This document shows, piece after piece, positions 1 to 9,700 of a DNA stretch of 12,957 nt. The notes beneath the pieces are model-generated. The model worked only from the letters and a program-made list of their open reading frames with translations, made no database searches and was not told the DNA's origin. The first letter of the stretch is position 1. Each line of letters starts with the position of its first letter. The position numbers and the translations under genes are program-made. Origin of the DNA: Phoronis ovalis (taxonomy: Eukaryota > Phoronida > Phoronidae); assembly GCA_028565635.1 (NCBI GenBank), contig JAOXYB010041417.1, positions 1-12,957 on the forward strand, in the 5' to 3' direction.

Positions 1-206
1 AACCATATTACAAACTGTCAAGTCAAGGGCAAAAACAAGGCTGCTATATCCTATTTCATAGGATTAAGCAGCAAAAAGCTAAAAAAAAAATCAACTATGA
101 TTCAGTCTGACAGGTTGCAAAAGAAAACTTGTTTTAACTTAACAATATTAATTTCTTAATATTAAGTAAAGATACAAGTTGATTGCCAGTTAGTGTAACA
201 AGTTAC
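1..206 (-). other. NFYC: NFYC intron 4 (partial)
   Basis: This is AT-rich intron sequence downstream of exon 4. I see no further coding segment or recognisable element in it. Confidence 0.7.
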
Positions 207-345
207 CTGGGAGTTGTATCTGGACTGTCTGTGGTTGTTGCTGTTGTTGTTGTGACACCTGTTGTGACTGCTGCTGATTTTGCTGCATTTGGAAAATATA
301 TTGGACCTGGTCAGCACTCATTGAAGTTCGCTGCACATTGTCATC
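207..345 (-). CDS. NFYC: NFYC coding exon 4 (glutamine-rich)
   Basis: Forty-six codons plus one base (residues 134-179), acceptor tgtattttctaag, donor ccag/gtaact, leaving phase 1. The first third ([18 protein letters not shown]) aligns in position with the short segment after the NF-YC fold that ends in a QY-F motif. The rest is glutamine-rich, with mixed CAA/CAG codons, as in the transactivation region of the family. The next exon is left of the window. Confidence 0.88.
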
Positions 346-2133
346 CTTAGAAAATACATAAAGTTCTAGTTATAAGCATGGTAAACTGGCTCAGTGAGTG
401 CCAGGTTTTGATTCTGCTTGTGGGCCTAGAATATTATATGGATATAAAATGAACACCTGGTCTAGTGTGGAAGCTTGCCTGATCTGCAAGCGCCAACTTC
501 CAATATAGTACACGAATATTCCCTAAGGAATATACTTTTGCAAAGGTGAATTAAAATATGAACATCCACATTTTTCAACATACTTACTACAAAATAAGAA
601 AACAAGTACTATTTAACAATTTACCGTTCTTTTTGTAGGTTTTAATTCATCTCTTGGCACAATGTCAATTAAAAAATCAAATTGGTCATATTTTGTAATT
701 GCCATAGCAATATCATTTCGTTGTAAAGTCCTTCGTTTGTTGTCTTCTGTATGTGTCCAGGCTCTCAAGGATAGTTCACTGATAAAGATCTCTGCTGCTT
801 TTGAAAACAATAATGGAGCTTCAGCACTAATCATCTGCAAAAAATATTAGGCACAGGTTAGTATAAGTCATTTATGATCATTAGAATGGAATGACTGGAG
901 AAAGGGTGTGATAATTGTGTATTAGGATGCTGGGAAACAATAAAGCCACTTAGTATATACCACACATGTACAAATAGATTTATACGTAACAAAGCAAAAC
1001 AAAATGACAAGTGTCTCCCCGAGGAAATGCATTACTTCTCAAAGAATTAATTACTACAGTCTCCCATATCAAGACTTCAAACACGTTTCTAAGTAACAGA
1101 AAGGATTGTTACAATGCACTGCAGGAAATTATGAAGAGTAATAACAGTTTAGTAAAACAGTCATCTAGTAGAAGATACTTGCATATCTGTCAAGCACCCA
1201 CAACTGCTGATCAAGGAAGATAAAGCAAGCATTAGACTACAGAAGTGCAGCTTTTGAAAATTCAACCAGTCACGAAAAGTATTTTACATGTTTAGAAGTA
1301 TTTTATTGCAAATTCCACATATAGAAGCTATATATTAATCAAATTATGAGTTGTGACAAGGTACCAGCATGTGGTAAGGTAATAACTGGGTCACAATAAC
1401 TTTTTCTGAATAGAATTACCAAGTTGTTGTTTACCTGTACGTTATCCCATCAGTCATAATTAGTTGTCACAACCCATTATATGTTTATTTCTTTTTGTAA
1501 ATATTCTTATAGCTATGATGCTTCTGAATGAACTATGTAAAAGAGTCAATACTTAGAAACCCTTAACATGTAAGGCACCATCAGATCTTACTTCAATTTT
1601 GTTATGTGTAATTTTTTTAATAGCATCTACATGCACATTTCATATTGTAATACTAACAAACTAGTTCACAAACCTTAACATCGTCATCTAGTTTCATAAT
1701 CTTCTTAATCCTTGCTAGGGGGAGTTCTTGTTGTTTAAAATCATTCTGAAAATTGAAATATAGCCAGCTATCAATAAAGGGAGCCCACTTAGGCACACTC
1801 ATATATAATAATATTAATAATGACTAGCCAGATGTTTTATGCTTACAAAATTCATTATTCAAGTTGCCAAATACACTGCACTTTTGCAATTTTGAAAAAA
1901 AAAAACATTTCACAAAAAGAATATTTGCTGGAACAGCTGTTATGGTACAATACTCATTAGCTATAGCATTTCAACAAGCAAGAAAAATGTAATATCTTGC
2001 ATGCAAAGAAACTTACAATTCCTAATTTGCCAATTTCGACACCCACTTTGGGCCAGAATTCTTGTAGCATCTGCTGTGCTTCGGATGGTCCAACTATTCC
2101 TGGTGACTCTGTAAATGTAGGCTCATCTGCCAT
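207..2133 (-). CDS. NFYC: NF-YC, nuclear transcription factor Y subunit gamma (partial, 4 exons)
   Basis: This is the gene for the gamma subunit of NF-Y, the heterotrimer that binds CCAAT boxes in the nucleus. Joining 2017-2133, 1674-1745, 625-834 and 207-345 on the minus strand gives 179 codons plus one base, all in one frame. The H2A-like histone fold spans roughly residues 47-128 and contains [32 protein letters not shown] and [10 protein letters not shown], hallmarks of NF-YC that are nearly invariant in animals. The N-terminus has a short acidic lead and a QFWP-like element (QEFWPKV, residues 24-30). After the fold comes a glutamine-rich stretch (about 153-172), typical of the NF-YC activation domain. 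The start ATG has A at -3 and G at +4. The remaining glutamine-rich C-terminus lies beyond base 1. Known family: partner of NF-YB and NF-YA. Identification is very secure; exon edges are read from splice signals. Confidence 0.96.
233..292 (-). repeat. NFYC: Glutamine-codon-rich tract in NFYC exon 4
   Basis: Mixed CAA/CAG codons interrupted by Ser, Val and Asn code for the glutamine-rich stretch that opens the NF-YC activation domain. It is impure, so less slippage-prone than a plain CAG run. Confidence 0.75.
625..834 (-). CDS. NFYC: NFYC coding exon 3 (core of histone fold)
   Basis: Seventy codons (residues 64-133) from MISAEAP to PTKRT, phase 0 at both ends, acceptor atattttttgcag and donor gtaaat. 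It holds helices 2 and 3 and the C-terminal helix of the histone fold, which contact NF-YB and NF-YA in known structures. It is the best conserved exon in the window. Confidence 0.96.
835..1673 (-). other. NFYC: NFYC intron 2, 839 bp
   Basis: Intron between coding exons 2 and 3. The open frame at 1011-1223 on the plus strand has no coding signature. The only structure noted is a short inverted repeat around TTGTGACAA at about 1341-1483. Confidence 0.8.
1341..1483. repeat. Short inverted-repeat element, possible MITE remnant
   Basis: The segment at 1341-1359 (AATTATGAGTTGTGACAA) is matched in reverse complement by 1464-1483 (ATATAATGGGTTGTGACAA). A related GTCACAA copy lies between them at about 1391-1397. 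TTGTGACAA/TTGTCACAA is nearly self-complementary, so part of the match comes cheaply. It could be a decayed small foldback transposon in the NFYC intron or a chance pairing. Confidence 0.3.
1674..1745 (-). CDS. NFYC: NFYC coding exon 2 (start of histone fold)
   Basis: Exon of exactly 24 codons (residues 40-63), too short to show up as a long open reading frame. It runs from [15 protein letters not shown] to LDDDVK. The acceptor is caattttcag and the donor gtttgt, both phase 0. It carries the first helix of the histone fold; [14 protein letters not shown] is an NF-YC signature. Confidence 0.93.
2017..2133 (-). CDS. NFYC: NFYC coding exon 1
   Basis: This exon encodes residues 1-39, starting MADEPTF and ending GKLGI, and closes in phase 0 at a consensus gtaagt donor (minus strand, 2016-2011). 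The exon itself probably starts at 2149, because a good acceptor (cttttactgtag) ends at 2150, only 16 bases before the ATG. The gene would then have an upstream non-coding exon. The N-terminal lead is poorly conserved in the family, while QEFWPKV is the recognisable part. Confidence 0.9.
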
Positions 2134-2666
2134 GTTCAGAATTTCACCCCTACAGTAAAAGTATGATATAAATATGAATATATGACATCTGCAAATGTAT
2201 AAAACAACATTGTGTTTACAGCATATCAAACAATATATTATTATATATTTAAGCAAAAAAAAAAATGGTGAAAATTTAGTGTTTTAATAGTCTGGGGGCC
2301 ACTTCAGAGCTGTTATATATGAGTCGCCAAACAAGATATATTTTCCAAGGGTCATTGCTAGTATTTATTAATTTCTGCCTACGGCGCTTACGAGTAATGT
2401 AGTTTTTAAGACATTGTGTGCATGATAACAGTATGCAAGATTGCCAAAAATCGAACCTGCTTATAAAGGATTCATCTTTCCCACAAATATTTGTACACTT
2501 TTTTGTCCGTGTTTTTAGCCAGTTGGGGTACATGTTTTTCTATCTGATAAAAGTTAAAAGTAATTATTTACCAAAAGCGAGGGGTATTATCTCGCGATAT
2601 AGCTATCAGGTGTTTACCACTTTAACCTTTGGTCACAGGTTTCTTACTATTTGTAGGTGTTGAAAC

Positions 2667-2696
2667 ATTGGGAATCACATAATTATCAAAAATTGG
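2667..2696 (-). promoter_or_regulatory. Two reverse CCAAT boxes, 25 bp apart
   Basis: ATTGG at 2667-2671 and 2692-2696 reads as CCAAT on the minus strand, the NFYC direction. The flanks (CCAATGTT and CCAATTTT) fit the NF-Y preference less well than the forward trio. The 25-bp step is the same as in the forward group. Confidence 0.35.
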
Positions 2697-3168
2697 TCAT
2701 TCCTCCGTCCAGTTTTTTTCATTATAGGCATCAGGTAAAAAGAATATTTAATACATCTGATTCTTTTGTGAACAATGTATATACAGGCTGGGACTAATAT
2801 AACTAAGGTCAATTTTTTGTGAATACTATTTTGGAAAGTACCAGCCTTTGCTGTAATTTCTGATCGGACACTTGTGGTTAATGTTTTTGTGTAAATCCCG
2901 AGGTGTAAATACCCCGGTAAATATTAAACAATTATAGATAATTGAAATGAATATGTATCCCGTAAATTTCTGCTTCTTTGTAACTGTTACCGAAACTAAA
3001 TTTGATCAAATCGAGCTGATTATGAGTATGACTATGCCATTTCCAAAAGTAAAACTGAAACTAGAAATTTCGGAGATTTTGTCATTTTGGTTCAGCAAGT
3101 TCTATAAATCTCCCTGTCTTGTTATCTTGGAACTGAAGTCTCAGAACGGGATGATAGTAAAATTTCAT

Positions 3169-3224
3169 CCAATCGCCTAAATGAAGTTTCTGCACCAATC
3201 ACTGGCCACGAAAACATAACCAAT
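3169..3224 (+). promoter_or_regulatory. Three phased CCAAT boxes
   Basis: CCAAT occurs at 3169-3173, 3195-3199 and 3220-3224, followed by CGC, CAC and CAC respectively. The spacing is 26 and 25 bp. CCAATCA is close to the preferred NF-Y site. The boxes lie about 490-540 bp before the CC2D1 start codon. Binding is inference. Confidence 0.55.
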
Positions 3225-3655
3225 CACAACAAAGACTATTGCAGGTGCGCTAAAATATGAAATTAAACGACCAAAATCGAGTTATTTTACATTGTTTTTA
3301 CTCTTTATCAATACTGGAAATGTGCTAGTAAAAGAAATGATACCACCCTACCTTATGCTTCACGAAATGTTAGTTAATTTTCAGCAAAAATGGCGCAACA
3401 TGAAAACCGCTTGGTTGCTTGTAGTGTATTTACAGCACAGGGAGCGCTCTTTGATACAAAACAAAATTGTGGAGTAAAGAATTGCAATTTAATTCAATTC
3501 ATACTAATTTACCAACCATTCGCATTAAATGTATTGATTGTACGAATCGTCTTTTTTAATATTGGAAATCAAAGTTAAATTAGATTTGTTAATATATTCA
3601 TTCCCTGTGTATGAAAAATTCTCGCAATGTCTCGCTTGTGAACGAGAAATACAGT

Positions 3656-3673
3656 ACTTCCTGTTTAGGAAGT
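3656..3673. promoter_or_regulatory. Palindromic ETS-like site before CC2D1
   Basis: ACTTCCT, four bases, then AGGAAGT form a perfect 7-bp inverted repeat with two GGAA cores back to back, 36 bp before the CC2D1 ATG. ETS/GABP sites are frequent near animal transcription starts. Just upstream are two TCTCGC motifs (3620-3625, 3630-3635), the second mirrored by CGAGA at 3643-3647. Confidence 0.45.
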
Positions 3674-3708
3674 TGAATATAATATCAGCATCTGATGAAA
3701 GCTAGAAA

Positions 3709-3774
3709 ATGTTTAGCAAAAAGAAAGCTTCAAGTGATACGAAGTCTAGTAAAGGAGCTGCTTTAGCGGCTCAG
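3709..3774 (+). CDS. CC2D1: CC2D1 exon 1 (start)
   Basis: Twenty-two codons, MFSKKKASSD to LAAQ, ending phase 0 at cag/gtatta. A at -3 gives a good start context, and TAG at 3703-3705 is in frame upstream. The MFS-basic start and the AAQMGL join to exon 2 match the conserved N-terminus of the family. It is too short to stand out by length alone. Confidence 0.87.
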
Positions 3775-6700
3775 GTATTATTCTAACTTTGTTATCTGTA
3801 GCTTCGCGCTGATTTAGATATATAGACTAACACATGTTCTAACCTATAATTTTTAGTGTAATTAGTAATATAAATAAATTATAAACACTGCCCGGCGATA
3901 ATAAATAGAGACCCATCCCAATATTTAATCATGCCCAAAAAAACTTTTAATTATTTTAAAATGCAGTGTGATTATCTGTTATACTCGGAGTATAATAAAT
4001 AATCACCCAAATAATAAATAATTATTTTTTTTCTAGGCATGATTAAATAATATATAAACGTGATGGGTCTGAGTCACGGTGTGAAATAGGTAATTAAAGA
4101 TATCTGCAGCGATGCATGACTGAATTAAGTTATCAGAATTTTTCATTCGGAGATTATAGAAAAAATGGGTCAAACATGCAACAGAAAATACTAAATCTAT
4201 ATATATGCCTATCCAATGGGCCTCGGAGGGTACTGTCATTCACAGTGACTGCCGGTATATATATGCACCGCCCGTAGGCGCTCTTTTTTTAACCTCCACT
4301 TTTACCATGGTGGGTATCTTTTTCATGTTTATTTAGCATTTTTTACCCTGAGGTGTACTTTTAGCAAATCAATTTTACCCCATGGATATAGGCCATACAA
4401 AATATGCACCAAACTGACTTAATTAGACACTTGATTCGGGGTATGCTCCTACCTGTTCCTGAACTACTGGATACCAATATGTGACGCAGGAGAAAAGTAG
4501 ATTAGATATGTTACTTTTTGAACCCAGGGTAAGTTTACTGGGTATACCCAGTGGGTATACTTGGCAAAATCTTGGTGGGGCCGTGAGGCCCAAGATAAAA
4601 AACCCTTACCTCATGGTTAAAACTACATTCCGAAAATATATCCTATGTTAAAAATTTATATGAAAAAATCCTAGAATTATACATCCTTAATATATACCCT
4701 ATGGCAAAAAAAGTAAAACAATCCTGAAAGTTTGCACTCAAAAATGCGAACACCCTGCGGTAAATAATCGCTTATTGAAAATATATACCTCTGACATAGT
4801 TAAAATTTATTTTCAAAAGCACACCCCTTGGTAAGCATTTAAAAAAAAATATGAAAAAGATACCTGTACCCATAATCTTTTTTGACTTTGTTTAAATTTC
4901 TTGCAGATGGGACTTGGAGGAGACATAGATAACATGGACGATATGGAAAAGATGATATATGGAGCGGATGAAGACGACTCGGTTCTTGAGGCAGAATTAG
5001 CAGCTTTAATGTCTGGTGGTGCAGCAAAGCCCAAGCCTGCTCAAAAACGACCAGCACCAGTTGACTTGGCAGCAATAGAAAAAATAGCTGCTATTGGCGA
5101 TGATGTTGATATTGATGATGAAGATTTGTCAGGAGATGAAACTGAATTAATGGTAAGCATTTTTTCTGAGGTTGATAAACATCTGTATGTTAACCCGTAC
5201 AATGCTATAATAAATTTTAATAATTATTATTGCTGTGCTGAGTTTTTTTTCATAAGTCACCTTTTTTAACCATATAATCTTTTACAACCCGTATCTTTCA
5301 CACACAGCAACTTAGCAATATGACACTTGGCACAAGTGTGCATAAATAAACTTTGAATGTAATACATTTTAAAAGATCAACTTTAGTGTTCCTTACACGT
5401 GTTTTTGGCAACCAAATATCGTTTGAACTTGTAAAAATTTGTAAACAATGCAAAAAAAAAAAATTTTTAAAATGCAGATCGATCCCTCTAAGTTCCAGTT
5501 TCTCTGTTAGAAACACACTTGCTAACTAAACGAGCACGAGATGCCAGTAGATCGCTAATGCTTTGTATTAACCAATGCTGGCGCTGGCACTGATCACGTG
5601 TGTTATGTCATTCAATATTAGCTTATGATGAAAGAGGGCTTTGAAACACGGTGAAATAGACAATATTCTGGTAGTATGGATGAAGTTTTTCTGATCCAAA
5701 ACTTATGCTTATGGATTGTTTACATTTATACAGAACAAAGGTGCTGAGGTTGGGAAAATAAATTAGCCATTACTTCTCGATTGGAAGATGCTATTTCCGT
5801 GACTATTTTTATACAGTAAGAGGTGCTCGTCATGGAAGTACAAGTCATACAATGCAGATAATAATATCCACAATTACATAATATTAATATTAATAATTTG
5901 TTTAATTGTGCAGTTTTGTCTGTAAGTATTCTTTGTGAAATTCATAATTATACTTGTAAAGATTTTGCACGTGAGTGAGTATATGTCTCGTTATTTCATT
6001 GATTCCAATATCGGCATCCCCCATCATACATGTTGACCTATTTATTGAATCAGCTGTTCGACTTAGTACTATATAGTTCCAGTCCCATATGTATCAGTCA
6101 TCTATCCACACTAAGATGCCCCGGGTAGTCCTAGGTACATGACCCTACTACTGCCTGTAGCGAAGTCGTAGGATAAGAACCCTGTGTTTTTAAAAGCTGT
6201 TGAATTTTTTTAACCAATAAAATATTTTTGATATTTACTTTTTTCAGAAACTGACAGTTTTTAACACACAGAGGGCTTGATCCTACGGCTCCACCGCAGG
6301 CAAGCAATAGTAGGGTCATGTAGACAGGGCTAGCCCAGGGCATACTGACATTCAAAATAACTATATATATATGTGACACCACATGGTCCCGCTTTTTAAC
6401 CTTCACTTTTACTATGGGGTATTTTATATGTTTAACACTTTTTGCCATGGGGTACGTATCTTTTGCAAATTACTTTTTAACCATGGATAAATATTTCAAT
6501 AAATGGTAATATGCTGTTTTTGTAGGATGCCACATTTTAATTTCCAGTATTTTGTTTATTAATTGTTTTTGCCATGGGGTATACATTTTTTTAAAGATTT
6601 TTTTACTATGGGGTGAATTGTTTGAATGATTTTTTACCATTAGTATATTTTGGAATGCAGTTTTTGCGCTTAGGGTCTGTTTTTGGCTAAAATCACGAAA

Positions 6701-9700
6701 AGGGGTGGGTTTTTTGGGGTGTGACACTTTGTTCGGGGTGTATTTTTTGCAGAATTTCACTTCGTTGGGAGCTTTTTTGAAAAGCCATGTTAGAACATGG
6801 GTAACCACTTTCATATGGACTGCCCCCCTCCCCTGGGTGCTATACATTCTGGGTAATCACTCAGTGTAATATGGAGTAACAACAGAGGCTTATATATACT
6901 TTGTTTTATGTAGAACCATTGGTCAGTAAGTAGAATATGTACAGTTCCACATGATATACCACTAATCACTCCACCTTGTATACAGTATTGGTAAATGATG
7001 ATTTAATGATACCTGTGTAACTTGTTATGACTGTAACTTGATCATAATTGTAATTATCATTGTCTTGCCTAGCTGGTAGTAACTTTGGTTACCCCTTTTT
7101 TCTTGTATCAAAAATGCTGAACTTCTGGTGAAATGCTATTTGCTGCACAGACTTAAGCCAACTTGTATTTTCTTAGTAATATACCAGCTTAGCCCCATAA
7201 ATATGCCATTGATATAAGCAATTTTGATTGGTTTTTGAACAACTTTTACCAAAAGCATTTTGCTAAAAAAGGTTTAATTCAAGTAAGTAACGAGTATTAA
7301 AACTAAGTATTTAGTAATTCCGAGATAATTTGTTTCGTTTGTTGTTCTCAATGAAAATACATATCAGCTCGATCTAATATCTGAATGAATGAGTAACAAT
7401 TGTGAGATATACTAGTATATAATAAAACTACAGTAATAACACAAAGTTGACTAATTGTCAGTTACTGACTTACCATGATCAGTTTTAATCATTATAATGC
7501 CTGTTGCTAGGCTAAGCTATATCTATGCATACGAGGTACATATATGAGGTACATTTGTATTTAGAAAAGATTAGATTTACAAGTTTGCTAATACTATACT
7601 ATTACTGCCCTACAGAATTTTAAAAATAGTCTGATATTATATAATATAACTCCTGGGGGGTCTTCATATGTTTAGGGTGAGGGTTTGCTTATGAGGTTAA
7701 AAAATCAACTATTTACTCAAGACTGGCTTACACAAAACACCAAAACATTCCCCATCTTAAACAAAATGATTTTTCTTTATTTTTTGGAAATGTTACTTTA
7801 AATTCTGATTATAATGTAAATGTCATTCATTAAAAAAATTAAAAGTTTATAACTTAATTTTTTTGATAAAAGGGCAAGAAAGTGAAATTTTAGAAATATT
7901 TGAGTTTGCATGGTTGTAAGCATAATTATATCACGGTATAATTTTTTTTACCTACAGCTAATGACTATTTAAAATTTTAGCCGGACTGTTTGGAGTAAGT
8001 CTAAAAATTGCAGAGTTGTTTGAGGCACTATATTCAATTCTAACTAGAAACTGGAAGTGCACTTTTGCAAAGGCAAGGTTGCACACACAAATGTTTGCTT
8101 TTAGAAGGCAGTAACAGTGACAGAAGAAAACATTGAGTGGCCCACCCACCAACCACCCTGGGCAACTATGCAGTCTGTAGTATATTCCTCAGCCATATTT
8201 CTGTAGGCAGTCACTGTGTCTTTTCTGGTGTGATAAAGGCCAAAGCAAGGGACAATGCATAGTACAACTTTACATAAACTGCAGAGGTGCCTGGTTTACT
8301 TTCTTTTCATAGATGAGCACACTGTGCATGCATCTTCTACTAGGCTTGGCAGTATTATCAGTTGAAGGAATTTTTTTTGTTGCAAAGTATTTGATTCCAA
8401 GATGTAAATTTTAATGTACGAAAATTTATAGCACTGTATGCTTAACATTTGGAAACTGTTTAAAGAGATAAAACCAAGTAAAACAAAGACTAGAAATTAG
8501 ACAAAGCAGTGGTCTTTATTTGAAATCAGTGAAACATACTTTGTACACCATATTACTTAGTACGTTAATTGCGGAATATAAGTTACAAAATGCTCACTGC
8601 ATCCAAGTACACTAACATATACAGTGTCTTTCGATAAATGATTCCAAAATCCTTCGAGATAATTTAATCCTAGGCTTGATCGCCATTTTATAACATGTGC
8701 GTGGGCAATTACTGTGGGCTATGGTTATATGCGAACACACTGATTCAGTCCTTTATATGCTTATTAAACATTTAATTAAAATGCTAACATTTAGTAAATG
8801 TTTTATAGAAACATATATCACAATAATTAAATTAGCAAATTAAAAATTTAATACTACTAGGGACCCTAGAAAATAAAAGCATCTGGTGCCTTGAACTGAC
8901 AAGTACACTCGAATAAATGAAATTACGTTGCCAAATGTTTAAAAATATATGTGAGGAAACATTTGTTATGCAATCTGAGCACAAGAAACAAGTTTACAAT
9001 TATTTTCATGCGTTTTATGTGACTGAAAATCGATATTCGAGTGAATGCTCATTACCGGAACTGGTTTTGCATAGAAGTTTATAAAAAACTCGGAGAATTA
9101 TTCATTGACAACAAACTATTTCGTCTTAATTTTTATTCAGAAATCCATAATTTCTTTGATAAGAGTATGTAGAAAATATATGGCATGTAGCTAACACGAA
9201 AACGACGGTAATTATTTTTATTTTGCATTTTATTTCGTGGTGAGTAGTCTGGACGTGTATACTCGTCCGTAGCACTGAACGTGATTCTAAACCTTGACGT
9301 GATATTACGCCCGTAGCACTCAACAGGTTAAATAATACATTCATTTTGCAAAACGTGAATTTGAATAGTGTGATGATAATGTTTTAGGCAGAGTTGGAAG
9401 ATATTGTGGATTCAGATGAAGAGGAAGTAAGCTCTGTTACTGCTATTTCACCGTCTGGTAGTAGAACTATCAATGTCCCTTCTGCCACTGTTACTCCTTC
9501 AACAGAACCCACAGTACCTATAACAGCACCATTGAAATCTACTGCAACCGTATCATCCACATCATCGGCTCAGCTATCTGGAAAAGGTAAATCCAAACAG
9601 CTTGATTTCTACACTATTTCAAATTTGTACAAGCAACATGCTGTTGTTCTCTGTGATATTAATATTTTCCCGTTATCGTAGGTAAATGAAAAATATAACA

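Larger units (their letters stand above)
2150..3708. promoter_or_regulatory. Shared 5' region of divergent NFYC and CC2D1
   Basis: About 1.55 kb between the two start codons, with the genes reading away from each other. It contains no convincing coding exon. It must hold both promoters plus the likely non-coding first exon of NFYC, whose donor I could not settle: minus-strand gtaaat at 2571 and gtaagc near 2389 are two candidates. Regulatory-looking motifs are grouped CCAAT boxes, a TCTCGCGATA at 2590-2599 (close to the TCTCGCGAGA promoter motif), and ETS-like and TCTCG motifs next to the CC2D1 start. Transcription start sites cannot be read from sequence alone. Confidence 0.7.
3775..4906 (+). 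other. CC2D1: CC2D1 intron 1, 1132 bp
   Basis: Phase 0 intron holding two separate foldback elements (3909-4070 and about 4256-4886). Together they make up about 70% of it. The second ends about 20 bp before the exon 2 acceptor. No coding sequence is seen. Confidence 0.85.
5153..9387 (+). other. CC2D1: CC2D1 intron 2, 4235 bp
   Basis: Phase 0 intron. I looked for a DM14-encoding exon and for other coding signatures on both strands and found none; the open frames are short and low in conserved character. Repeats occur at 6116-6343, 6356-6856, 8906-9043 and 9252-9331. Stretches 5153-6110, 6860-8900 and 9044-9240 show only AT-rich unique-looking sequence. Confidence 0.8.

Noticed and set aside
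2276-3578. Several 60-85 codon frames in the intergenic region on both strands
   Set aside because: None has splice context, conserved motifs or a good length for AT-rich DNA; they are expected by chance.
4813-5075. Two minus-strand frames opposite CC2D1 exon 2
   Set aside because: They are antisense to a strongly conserved exon and show no conserved features.
5153-5269. Extension of exon 2 past 5152
   Set aside because: A consensus gtaagc donor sits there and the translation turns into low-complexity AT-rich sequence; exon 3 resumes the family sequence in phase.
6131-6448. Minus-strand open frame of 105 codons
   Set aside because: It crosses both the MITE and the repeat array, which are structurally explained without coding, and has no family signature.
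6470-6847. Minus-strand open frame of 125 codons
   Set aside because: It is the translation of the ~33-bp repeat array; its recurring Lys/Thr/Pro pattern follows the DNA repeat and shows no domain.
7637-7720. G-rich stretch that resembles a repeat unit
   Set aside because: Only a few bases match the ~33-bp unit and there is no periodicity around it.
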